Assembly (NCBI GenBank): GCA_903928755.1
Contig: CAIYSH010000200.1
Location: 1 to 9,128, forward strand
Origin: an uncultured Alphaproteobacteria bacterium
GTDB taxonomy: Bacteria > Pseudomonadota > Alphaproteobacteria > Caulobacterales > Caulobacteraceae
DNA length: 9,128 bases
Direction: 5' to 3'
Numbering within the stretch: position 1 is the first letter of the stretch; each line of letters opens with the position of its first letter. The translations under genes and the position numbers were made by a program. The notes under the pieces are model-generated. The model was not told the DNA's origin and ran no database searches. It saw only the letters and a list, made by a program, of their open reading frames with translations. Below, piece after piece: positions 1-6,482 of the stretch.

Positions 1-447
1 ATAGACGTCAGCCCGGGTCTCGCTCAGCACATCAATGCGGATGTTGATGTGCTCGACGACGGTTCCGGCCACGCAGCCGGGGGCGAAGGCGGGGTCTTCA
101 GCGTCAAACACGCCGCCGTGGGTGAGCAGAGCGCGCCAGTCGGGGCCGGAAAGGCTGCAACAGACAGCCGCGCCTGAAATGTCGGTGACCGCGCCATCCC
201 GAGCGGCGACTTTGGTCAGCTTTTCCGACAGGTCCTGCGACACGGCCAAGGGCGCAGCGATCATGCAGGCTGAAGGTTCTCGCCAGATCACCCGCAAATC
301 ACCGGATGAAATCGCGAGGCTGGCCGCCGGCAGATCAACGCCAAACGCTGCCTTGAAGCGTTTGCTCACGGCGTTCGCCTCGCCCCAGACCTCCAGGCGG
401 AGCAGGGCCTGTGGCGGCTGAAGGTGAAATCGCGGGGCGTCAGTCAC
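1..447 (-). CDS. soxG: Sarcosine oxidase gamma subunit (partial, C terminus off the left edge)
   Basis: Gamma subunit of heterotetrameric sarcosine oxidase, a cytoplasmic complex that demethylates sarcosine to glycine with tetrahydrofolate as carbon acceptor. This small subunit has a GcvT/YgfZ-like fold and is mainly structural. The frame opens with GTG at 447-445 (V T D A P R F H L) and stays open for 149 codons to base 1, ending in S-E-T-R-A-D-V-Y. The usual family length is about 190 residues, so roughly the last 30-40 are missing and should begin with the conserved stretch that follows this Y. Visible family-like parts are I-S-G-A (about residues 88-91), an L-L-T-H-G motif and C-V-A-G-T. 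The GTG overlaps the soxA stop by 8 bases (GTGACTGA), which implies translational coupling. The assignment rests mainly on operon position plus weak motif resemblance. The gene is intact as far as it is visible. Confidence 0.9.
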   Translation of the reverse strand, partial: MTDAPRFHLQPPQALLRLEVWGEANAVSKRFKAAFGVDLPAASLAISSGDLRVIWREPSACMIAAPLAVSQDLSEKLTKVAARDGAVTDISGAAVCCSLSGPDWRALLTHGGVFDAEDPAFAPGCVAGTVVEHINIRIDVLSETRADVY

Positions 448-3274
448 GGTAGCGCCTGCCTTCGGGATCATAAAATACCGGATCAACGATGGTCACCCGG
501 GCAGAGGCGTTGCGGGTCGGGGACCAGGCCATCAGTTGCTCGCCCAGGCGCTCATCGCCATCACGCAGGAAACCCAGGGCGACATGGCCCTTCTGCAACA
601 CCCTCTGACCGGCGCCTGTCACATGGCCCTGTGGCGTCCCGGGCATGGTGGAGACCAGCATGGAGCCCTCTGGAATGGGGCTATCTGACTCCAGGCCCAC
701 CATCCTCAGGCGTCCGGCGCTGGATTGCAGGGCCGGTCGCTGCAGGGCTGGGGCCCCGATAAAGGGCGCGGCAGGGTTCAGCATGCGGTGCAGCCTCAGG
801 TCATGGGGCGTTGCGCGACCGTCGATCTCGCCACCCACCACGACATGGCCCTTTTCGATACGCAGGATCTCCAGGGCTTCCAGGCCATAGGCGCTGCCCC
901 CGAGATCGGCACCCTGTGCGACGAGAGCCTGCCAGACGGGGATGATGTCCGTCCCGGCCGCATAGATCTCGAAAGCCCGCTCGCCGGAATAGCTGGCCGC
1001 CAGGATCAAGACCGGCACCCCGGCGATTTTGCTGCGCGCCAGTGACATGTGCCGGGGTATTCCCGGGTCTGGAACCATCCGTGCCAGCAGGGTTTTTGCC
1101 TTCGGCCCCGCCACCGCAATTCCCGCCCAGTGTTCCTGCACATTGGCGATGGCGACCTTCAACTCCGGAGCCAGAACCTGGCGCACATAGGCCAGGTGGT
1201 GGGCCATCCTGTCGGCTCCACCGGTGGAACTGGTCAAGAGGTAGCGCTCAGGACCGATCCGCCAGACAGTACCATCATCCATGACGATCCCGTCTTCGCG
1301 GAGCATGAAGGTATAGCGCCCGCGACCTTGAGCAAGCCTGGCGACCGTGGTGGCACAGACCCGTTCCAGGAAGGCTGCCGCGTCGGGCCCGGCAATTTCG
1401 AACTTGCCAAGTGTCGAGACGTCGACCCAGCCCACCGCCTGCCGGACGGTCCTTGCCTCGCGCATGGCCGCAGAATGCAGGGTTTCATCGCCTCTTGGAT
1501 AGGCACGGGGCCGCATCCAGTGGCCGGAGGGCAACCACAAGGGTTGTTGTTCCAGATGCAGATCATAGAGCGGTGGACGGCGGACAACCGCCAGATGCTT
1601 GCCCGTCGCATGCCCCGCCAACAGGCCCAGGGTCACGGGCGTATAGGGTGGACGGAAGGTGGTCAGACCCACCTGGGGCACCGGCCTGCCCTCCAGGGCG
1701 GCCAAGCGGGCCAATCCGACGATATTGCTGGTCTTGCCCTGATCGGTGGCCATGCCCAGCGTCGTGTAGCGCTTCACATGCTCGACCGAGCGATAGCCCT
1801 CCTGCCAGGCCAGATCGATGTCTGCCAGGGTCACGTCATTCTGGAAGTCGACAAAGCTATGTCTCGCATCCACGCCCGTCGGCGCGGTGAGCCCCAAGGC
1901 TGAGCTGTTTCCCTCTGCCCCTCCCGCAGCGGCTCCCACTGTGACCTGGTTCTGGCGCGGAACATCGGGGGCGAAGGTGCCCGTGGTTTCGTTCCAGTTG
2001 AGGGTTCCTCCGGCCTGCATGTGCAGATGGGCCACGGGGGAGACCCCGCCGGACACCGCCAGCAGATCGCAGCTCAGGCTTAGCGGTTGTCCACCAAGCC
2101 TGGCGGCCAGCCCTGTCAGGCCTCCAGGGCCGCCACGGGCCTCCAGAACCTGGGCGTCAAACTGCACATTGAACCGCGCGGCGGCGGCCTTGACGATCTC
2201 TGATGGGCTTTCCGAGCGACTGTCCAGAATAGCGACAACCTCGCAACCGGCGTCGGCCAGGGCGAAGGCCGTACGATAGGCGTCGTCATTGCAGGTGGCG
2301 ACGACGGCCCTTGCACCGGGCACGACGCCGAACCGGTTCACATAGGTCCGTACGGCCTGGGCCAGCATGACGCCTGGCCGGTCATTGTTGGCAAAGGGCA
2401 GGGGGCGTTCGATGGCACCTGTGGCCAGCACCACCCTCTTCGCGCGCACCCGCCACAATCGCTGGGCGACCTGTCCATCCTCTGGAACCTGTCCGGGTTC
2501 CACCAGCTTCTGGGCCAGGGTGACCATGTCGTGATCCCAGTATCCGATGGCCGTCGTCCGGGTCAGCATGCTCACGCCGCGCCCTGTAAGGGTCGTCAGA
2601 GCCTGTGCGATCCAGGCCTGCCCTGGCAATCCCTCGATGTCTTCTGACTCCCTATGGAGCCCGCCGCCCACGGCGATATCCTGCTCCACCAGCATGACCC
2701 GCTCGCCCGCCGCGGAGGCACTGAGGGCCGCAGACAGGCCTGCGGGCCCGGCACCCACCACCAGCACATCGCAGAAGGCGGCACGATGCTCATAGTGATC
2801 CGGATCGGGTTTGACTGGAGGACGCCCCAGCCCCGCCGCACGCCGGATGAAGTGCTCATAGAAGGTCCAGAGCCCAGGCTTTCCGAGGAAGGCCTTGTAG
2901 TAAAATCCAGCCGGAACAAAGCGCCCGAAAAGACCGATCACCGCGCCCAGGTCAAAGCTCAGGGATGGCCAACGGTTCTGGCTTTCCGCCACCAGTCCCT
3001 CGTAGATGAACAGATCGGTCGCCCGGGTATTGGGTTCGAACCGCCCGCCGATGCCCACGCCGACCAGGGCATTGGGCTCCTCGACACCAGCGCTCATTAC
3101 GCCGCGCGGACGATGATATTTGAAGCTGCGTCCAAACAGGACCAAGCCTTCAGCCAATAGTGCTGAGGCCAGGGTGTCCCCGGGATGGCCGTGATAGAGC
3201 TTGCCATCAAAGGTGAAACGGATCGTCCTGCTGCGGTCGATGATCCCGCCCTGGCCTGTCCGCGACCCGGTCAT
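440..3274 (-). CDS. soxA: Sarcosine oxidase alpha subunit
   Basis: Large subunit of heterotetrameric sarcosine oxidase. It carries the NAD-binding fold and the tetrahydrofolate-binding half that turns the imine product into 5,10-methylene-THF. The protein has 944 residues, against roughly 960-1000 for relatives. The N-terminal ferredoxin-like domain (about 18-95) ends with the family motif around E65-E66-P67-N68-A69-L70 and lacks iron-sulfur cysteines, as in known SoxA. A Rossmann motif GAGPAGL sits at 174-180, with L-A-T-G-A at 283-287 and a second nucleotide-binding segment at about 320-352. The signature V-E-H-V-K-R-Y-T-T-L-G-M-A-T-D-Q-G-K-T-S-N spans 497-517. A GcvT-like aminomethyltransferase domain fills about 590-940, including V-D-V-S-T-L-G-K-F (617-625) and M-D-D-G (665-668). 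The ATG overlaps the soxD stop (ATGA). The segment after T-P-H-D (about 822-842) looks unlike the family consensus as I remember it. No frameshift is seen. Confidence 0.96.
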   Translation of the reverse strand: MTGSRTGQGGIIDRSRTIRFTFDGKLYHGHPGDTLASALLAEGLVLFGRSFKYHRPRGVMSAGVEEPNALVGVGIGGRFEPNTRATDLFIYEGLVAESQNRWPSLSFDLGAVIGLFGRFVPAGFYYKAFLGKPGLWTFYEHFIRRAAGLGRPPVKPDPDHYEHRAAFCDVLVVGAGPAGLSAALSASAAGERVMLVEQDIAVGGGLHRESEDIEGLPGQAWIAQALTTLTGRGVSMLTRTTAIGYWDHDMVTLAQKLVEPGQVPEDGQVAQRLWRVRAKRVVLATGAIERPLPFANNDRPGVMLAQAVRTYVNRFGVVPGARAVVATCNDDAYRTAFALADAGCEVVAILDSRSESPSEIVKAAAARFNVQFDAQVLEARGGPGGLTGLAARLGGQPLSLSCDLLAVSGGVSPVAHLHMQAGGTLNWNETTGTFAPDVPRQNQVTVGAAAGGAEGNSSALGLTAPTGVDARHSFVDFQNDVTLADIDLAWQEGYRSVEHVKRYTTLGMATDQGKTSNIVGLARLAALEGRPVPQVGLTTFRPPYTPVTLGLLAGHATGKHLAVVRRPPLYDLHLEQQPLWLPSGHWMRPRAYPRGDETLHSAAMREARTVRQAVGWVDVSTLGKFEIAGPDAAAFLERVCATTVARLAQGRGRYTFMLREDGIVMDDGTVWRIGPERYLLTSSTGGADRMAHHLAYVRQVLAPELKVAIANVQEHWAGIAVAGPKAKTLLARMVPDPGIPRHMSLARSKIAGVPVLILAASYSGERAFEIYAAGTDIIPVWQALVAQGADLGGSAYGLEALEILRIEKGHVVVGGEIDGRATPHDLRLHRMLNPAAPFIGAPALQRPALQSSAGRLRMVGLESDSPIPEGSMLVSTMPGTPQGHVTGAGQRVLQKGHVALGFLRDGDERLGEQLMAWSPTRNASARVTIVDPVFYDPEGRRYRD

Positions 3275-3528
3275 GGTGCAGCGTCCAGTCGGGAAACCTC
3301 GGCGATCTCATGGGTCACCGTGTGGCGATGCAGTTTGAGGAAGACGCCGCACCCGGCCGAATGCCGCCAAAGTTCCCAGGACCAGCCCTTGGGATTTTCA
3401 CGTTCATAAAGCCGGGTCACAGCTTCGGCTGGCGAGGCATCCAGGGCGAGCACCGAATCCACAGCCCGATCAAATTCGAACTCGGCCTGGGCGCGAGGGC
3501 CACAATGGGGACAGGCAATCAGCTGCAT
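3271..3528 (-). CDS. soxD: Sarcosine oxidase delta subunit
   Basis: Small zinc-binding subunit of heterotetrameric sarcosine oxidase. It has 85 residues, slightly shorter than the usual 90-100. The N terminus M-Q-L-I-A-C-P-H-C-G carries the Cys6-x2-Cys9 zinc pair. The second half of the site is W-R-H-S-A-G-C, with His56 and Cys60, followed by the family motif R-H-T-V-T-H-E-I (68-75). These four residues match the Cys-Cys-His-Cys site known for this subunit in the solved bacterial enzymes. The ATG directly follows the soxB TAG with no gap, and the stop shares ATGA with soxA, so it is almost certainly translated with its neighbours as one operon. The subunit has no catalytic role of its own and stabilises the complex. 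Confidence 0.94.
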   Translation of the reverse strand: MQLIACPHCGPRAQAEFEFDRAVDSVLALDASPAEAVTRLYERENPKGWSWELWRHSAGCGVFLKLHRHTVTHEIAEVSRLDAAP

Positions 3529-4785
3529 CTAACGATCCCGCGCCCTGGGTCCGGCACCGGTCTCGTCGACTGTCGTGCCCCGCGCAAAGCGGTCCAGGGC
3601 GAAGGGCCTGGCGATAGGATGTGCCTGTCCTGTGGCCAGGTGGTCGGCAAACAGCCATCCTGATCCGGGTGTGGCCTTGAACCCGCCATAGCACCAGCCG
3701 CCGCTGAGATAGAGCCCCTCGATCGGCAGTTCATCCAGGATCGGGGCCCCGTCAAAGCTCATATCGGTCGTCCCTGCCCAGGACCTCAGCATGCGCAGCT
3801 TCGAGAGCGCCGGGATCAGGGCAATGGCTTCGCAAGCCACTTGCTCCAACCGCATGGGCACGCCGCGCTGCGAATAGGTGGGATAGTTGTCCGGGTCGCC
3901 CCCCAGCACCACCTCGCCCTTGTCTGACTGACTGATATAGCAATGCACAGACTGCGACATGATCACCGTGTCGATCATCGGTTTGATGGGTTCGGTGACG
4001 AAGGCCTGCAGGAGCTGGCTCTCAACCGGCAGCTTCACACCGGCCAGAGCAGCGACCTGGCCGCTATGGCCCGCCACGCAGATGCCCACCCGGTCGGCAC
4101 CGATGGGGCCTCGTGTTGTTTCCACCCCCTCGACCTTGCCGCTGCGGATGGAAAACCCGGTGACCTCGCAATTCTGAATGATGTCGACACCCAGGGCGTC
4201 TGCTGCCCGCGCATAACCCCAGGCGACCGCATCATGTCGCGCGCTCCCCCCACGGGGTTGGTTCAGGCCTCCTTCAATGGGGAACCGGGCGTCGCGCGAC
4301 ATGTCGAGCCCGGGGATCATTCTGGCAACCTGATCGCGACCCAGGAGTTCGGCGTCCAGACCCCGGGCCACCATGGCGTCGCCCCGCTCTGCGAGCCTGG
4401 TCATGTCGCTGTCGGAATGGCCCAGAAAGATCGCGCCCCTCTGGCTGAACATCACATTGTAATTCAGCTCATCGGTCATGGTTTCCCAGAGCTTCAGGGA
4501 GAATTCCATCAGGTCCTGCATCTGCGGCAGGCGATAGTTGGATCTGACAATTGTGGTGTTACGCCCGGTATTGCCGCCGCCGATCCAGCCTTTTTCAAGG
4601 ACAGCAATATTCCGCACGCCATGACGTTTTGCCAGGTTATAGGCCGTGGCCAGGCCATGCCCGCCGCCACCTATGATCACGATATCGTAGTGCGTCCTGG
4701 GTGTCGGGTCTCTCCAGGCACGCGGCCATGACGTATGACCGGTCAATCCGGCGGCCAACAGTCCAAGGCTGGAATATCGCTTCAT
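3529..4785 (-). CDS. soxB: Sarcosine oxidase beta subunit (flavin-containing, sarcosine-oxidising)
   Basis: Catalytic beta subunit of heterotetrameric sarcosine oxidase, a DAO-family FAD protein of 418 residues, which is full length for the family. The N terminus M-K-R-Y-S...G-H...W-P-R-A-W-R-D-P is the SoxB signature. The dinucleotide-binding motif I-G-G-G-G-H-G-L-A spans 38-46, and L-E-K-G-W-I-G-G-G-N-T-G-R-N-T-T-I-V-R-S-N runs from about 63 to 83. A-R-H-D-A-V-A-W-G-Y begins at residue 182. By family precedent its histidine (His184) is the covalent FMN attachment site. The C-terminal flavin motif G-G-F-K-A-T-P-G-S-G-W is at about 362-372. Sarcosine is oxidised at the FAD and electrons pass to the covalent FMN, which reduces oxygen. 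The ATG at 4785 has a GGAG ribosome-binding sequence 4 bases upstream. It is the first gene of the soxBDAG block. The 123-base space before it may hold a promoter. Confidence 0.96.
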   Translation of the reverse strand: MKRYSSLGLLAAGLTGHTSWPRAWRDPTPRTHYDIVIIGGGGHGLATAYNLAKRHGVRNIAVLEKGWIGGGNTGRNTTIVRSNYRLPQMQDLMEFSLKLWETMTDELNYNVMFSQRGAIFLGHSDSDMTRLAERGDAMVARGLDAELLGRDQVARMIPGLDMSRDARFPIEGGLNQPRGGSARHDAVAWGYARAADALGVDIIQNCEVTGFSIRSGKVEGVETTRGPIGADRVGICVAGHSGQVAALAGVKLPVESQLLQAFVTEPIKPMIDTVIMSQSVHCYISQSDKGEVVLGGDPDNYPTYSQRGVPMRLEQVACEAIALIPALSKLRMLRSWAGTTDMSFDGAPILDELPIEGLYLSGGWCYGGFKATPGSGWLFADHLATGQAHPIARPFALDRFARGTTVDETGAGPRARDR

Positions 4786-4908
4786 GCCGCTCCGGAATAT
4801 GCCGGGCGGGCTGGAGCCGCTAGGGCAAAAAACAGATCATCGGCAGACAAAATTCGATTGACCGGTCGGACCTCGCCAGAGCCAGGCGGAAGTCCCTCGG
4901 CGGTTGGT
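4786..4908 (-). promoter_or_regulatory. Intergenic region upstream of soxB, possible weak promoter
   Basis: This 123-base space separates the GreA/GreB-like gene from soxB, in contrast to the zero or negative spacing inside the sox operon, so an independent promoter is plausible. Reading towards soxB there is an AT-rich patch (about 4828-4860) in otherwise GC-rich DNA. It contains TTGTCT and, 17 bases on, TGCCCT, which is at best a poor sigma-70-type pair. An 8-base palindrome GACCGGTC lies at 4860-4867. A T-run follows on the minus strand at about 4827-4832, but I see no stable hairpin before it, so it is not called as a terminator. GGAG next to the soxB ATG is the only strong site here. Confidence 0.3.
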
Positions 4909-5391
4909 CTAGCTTCCTATCGCCATGATCTCGACTTCTGCGCCGTTTACCATTGCGACGTCGCCGATCGCCTTGCCCATCAAGGCCCGGGCCAGGGGTG
5001 AAACGTGCGATACCGTGCCCTGGGTCGGATCGGCTTCGTCCTCTCCGACAATGCGGTAGGTCTGTGTCCTGCCGTCCTCGCGCTCAAAGGTTACCGAGCT
5101 TGCGAACATTACCCTGTCGGGGGCCTGGAGTGCCTCTACAAGTTGCGCATTGCCCCGTCTGGCGGAGTAATAGCGCAGGTCCCGGGTTGCTCGTGCCATG
5201 GCTGTGCGGTCGGTATTGATGTCGCCACCGGCGCGCGCAGCGGCATAGGCGCTCTGTGCTGCCGCCAACCCGGCCTCCAGCTGCGCCAACCCTTCCGCCG
5301 TCACCAGATTGGGATGGGTTGAGATCGGCCGGTCGGGCAGGTTGGCGGCCTGGGACTCGGCATCCTCTTCCTTGGTGAAGGCGACGCTCAT
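4909..5391 (-). CDS. GreA/GreB-like RNA polymerase secondary-channel protein
   Basis: GreA/GreB-family protein of 160 residues, about the size of GreA (158). It begins with an extra tail (M-S-V-A-F-T-K-E ... L-P-D-R-P-I-S-T-H-P-N-L-V-T, residues 1-31) typical of a proteobacterial GreAB-like subgroup. An alanine-rich helical hairpin (about 32-88) follows, then a C-terminal FKBP-like domain (about 91-158) with the diagnostic Y-R-I-V-G-E-D-E-A-D (112-121), S-P-L-A-R-A-L-M-G-K (131-140) and I-G-D-V (142-145). Gre factors insert the hairpin into the polymerase channel and stimulate RNA cleavage through acidic residues at the tip. Here Asp57 in G-G-D-I-N-T-D matches the first acid (Asp41 in E. coli GreA), while the position of the second (Glu44) appears to be Thr60, with Asp61 next to it. 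It may therefore be a weak or non-cleaving homologue. The ribosome-binding sequence before ATG 5391 is poor. It is same-strand with sox but 123 bases away. Confidence 0.85.
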   Translation of the reverse strand: MSVAFTKEEDAESQAANLPDRPISTHPNLVTAEGLAQLEAGLAAAQSAYAAARAGGDINTDRTAMARATRDLRYYSARRGNAQLVEALQAPDRVMFASSVTFEREDGRTQTYRIVGEDEADPTQGTVSHVSPLARALMGKAIGDVAMVNGAEVEIMAIGS

Positions 5392-5416
5392 GCTCTGTGC
5401 CCGGGCGACCGACGCT

Positions 5417-5584
5417 TTACGGCCTCGCCGTCTCGTAGATCGTTTTCGGCATGGTGGCTATGCCTGGCCAGATGATCTCGGACAAAGTCGAACCCGGGCA
5501 GACCTCAACGTGTCGGATTGCGTCCAAGGCCTGCCAGACCGCCGGCGGATTCCTGTTGATCAGGTCACGCCATTCCGTCCGAGA
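5417..5584 (-). other. Startless 55-codon open stretch in the gap after the TIM-barrel gene (possible gene remnant)
   Basis: The gap between the TIM-barrel gene and the GreA/GreB-like gene (5392-5564) contains a minus-strand frame open from just after a TGA at 5587-5585 to a TAA at 5419-5417. It overlaps the last 20 bases of the TIM-barrel gene. By hand count about 80 percent of its third codon positions from 5563 onward are G or C, as expected for coding sequence in such a genome, and it reads plausibly (for example N-P-P-A-V-W-Q-A-L-D-A-I). It has no ATG or GTG except an ATG near its 3' end, so it would need a TTG or CTG start. It could be the 3' remnant of a lost gene, an unusual-start small gene, or chance. 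I do not recognise the sequence. A plus-strand frame in the same place is also open with only slightly lower GC3, which weakens the case. Confidence 0.25.
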
Positions 5585-5592
5585 TCATCTGG
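5468..5592. repeat. Perfect 16-bp inverted repeat flanking the TIM-barrel stop codon
   Basis: CCAGATGATCTCGGAC at 5468-5483 and its exact reverse complement GTCCGAGATCATCTGG at 5577-5592 are separated by 93 bases. The right arm lies inside the last codons of the TIM-barrel gene (reading I-Q-M-I-S-D-G). The left arm lies in the gap beyond the stop. A transcript of the TIM-barrel gene running through the gap could fold into a 16-bp stem enclosing the stop codon. The bases just outside and just inside the arms do not pair. There is no T-run, so it is not a classical terminator. Confidence 0.85.
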
Positions 5593-6482
5593 ATGAAGGA
5601 CCGCACGGCACGTGCCGTGTCGGCGGGCGCCGGGGTGGCGAAAAGTTCGATGGAATAGACCCCCTTGAAGCCCGCGGCCTCCGCCTCGCGCACAAGGCGC
5701 TGGACGTCGAAACTGGTGTGGCGGTAGTCGGTCTCATCGAAGCGTTCGCCCTTGGCCGACACCATGTGCACATAGGGCATGGCCGACAGGATATCGGCAT
5801 AGCGGTCGCCGGGCTGGGTCCAGGATCCCCAGTCGATCTCGATCCTGCAGTAATCATGGTCGACGGCGCGAACCATGGCGATGAGGTCGGAAATGCGTGC
5901 CGTCTGCCCCCCGTGGTTCTCCAGCTGGACGCAGACGCCGATGGACCGGCCGTAGTCGGCAGCCGCCCGCAGGGTCGCGATGGCCGAGGGCAGATCCACT
6001 GGATCCTGCCGACGGCTGACATTGACCCGGATGGAGCCCGCTCCCAGAATCCGGGCCTTGTCGAGCCAGGCCCTGCAGGCTGCAATGGCATCATCCCGGG
6101 CGACAGGATCAGCAGGGCCAAGATTGGGCAGGTCCTCAACCTCTATATTCACGATGGTAACCCCGGCCCGGTCGGCGGCTACGCGGACCGCACGGCAGGC
6201 CTCCGGGCTTGCCCCGCCCGGTCCGAACTGCTGATCCCAGAGCTCCACCTTGTGCAGGCCGAAGGTCTTGCGGACAAATGCCGGAAAGGTCGTATGGGAC
6301 AGCCGCGGTAGTGCGGCCGCCACGGCGTAACGGCCGTCATAATTGGCCCGGTAGCTGGAGCTGCTGAGCGCCAGGCGCTCGAGCTTTCGCCTGGGGATAT
6401 TCGGGGTTCCGGCATCGGCCCTGGCTGCAGTCAGGGTTCCGAGAACGGCGCTTGCACCGGCGAGAAAGGACCTGCGGCGCAT
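5565..6482 (-). CDS. Tat-exported sugar phosphate isomerase/epimerase-like TIM-barrel protein
   Basis: Xylose-isomerase-like TIM barrel (AP endonuclease 2 family) of 305 residues from ATG 6482. This start is preferred over an in-frame ATG 27 bases upstream because it forms TGATG with the preceding stop and opens a clear twin-arginine signal: M-R-R-R-S-F-L-A-G-A-S-A-V-L-G, with likely cleavage near A-R-A-D-A (about 20-24). Likely divalent-metal ligands, using this numbering, are Glu188 in Q-L-E-N-H-G-G, Asp217 in E-I-D-W-G-S-W, His239 in Y-V-H-M-V-S-A-K-G and Glu279 in S-I-E-L-F-A, the usual Glu-Asp-His-Glu order. Family members isomerise, epimerise or cleave sugars and keto-sugars. An exported one would be expected to act on an unphosphorylated substrate. 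It is translated directly after the dienelactone-hydrolase-like gene. The exact reaction cannot be read from the sequence. Confidence 0.86.
   Translation of the reverse strand: MRRRSFLAGASAVLGTLTAARADAGTPNIPRRKLERLALSSSSYRANYDGRYAVAAALPRLSHTTFPAFVRKTFGLHKVELWDQQFGPGGASPEACRAVRVAADRAGVTIVNIEVEDLPNLGPADPVARDDAIAACRAWLDKARILGAGSIRVNVSRRQDPVDLPSAIATLRAAADYGRSIGVCVQLENHGGQTARISDLIAMVRAVDHDYCRIEIDWGSWTQPGDRYADILSAMPYVHMVSAKGERFDETDYRHTSFDVQRLVREAEAAGFKGVYSIELFATPAPADTARAVRSFIQMISDGMA

Noticed and set aside
1049..1903. Long plus-strand open frame (284 codons) opposite soxA
   Set aside because: It lies wholly antisense to a clear soxA, has low-complexity His/Gly/Gln/Pro-rich composition and no recognisable motif. 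Long antisense frames are expected in GC-rich coding DNA.
3943..4731. Plus-strand open frame (262 codons) opposite soxB
   Set aside because: It is fully antisense to soxB, whose flavin motifs are intact, and has shadow-like composition with no ribosome-binding site of note.
4827..4860. T-rich stretch on the minus strand after the GreA/GreB-like gene as a terminator
   Set aside because: No stable hairpin precedes the T-run.
5539..5548. 10-base palindrome CCGCCGGCGG in the gap
   Set aside because: Such GC palindromes are common in GC-rich DNA, and it has no loop or T-run to make a terminator.
5451..6311. Plus-strand open frame (286 codons) opposite the TIM-barrel gene and gap
   Set aside because: Most of it is antisense to the TIM-barrel gene, which has a signal peptide and metal ligands. 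The part in the gap is ambiguous but not convincing alone.
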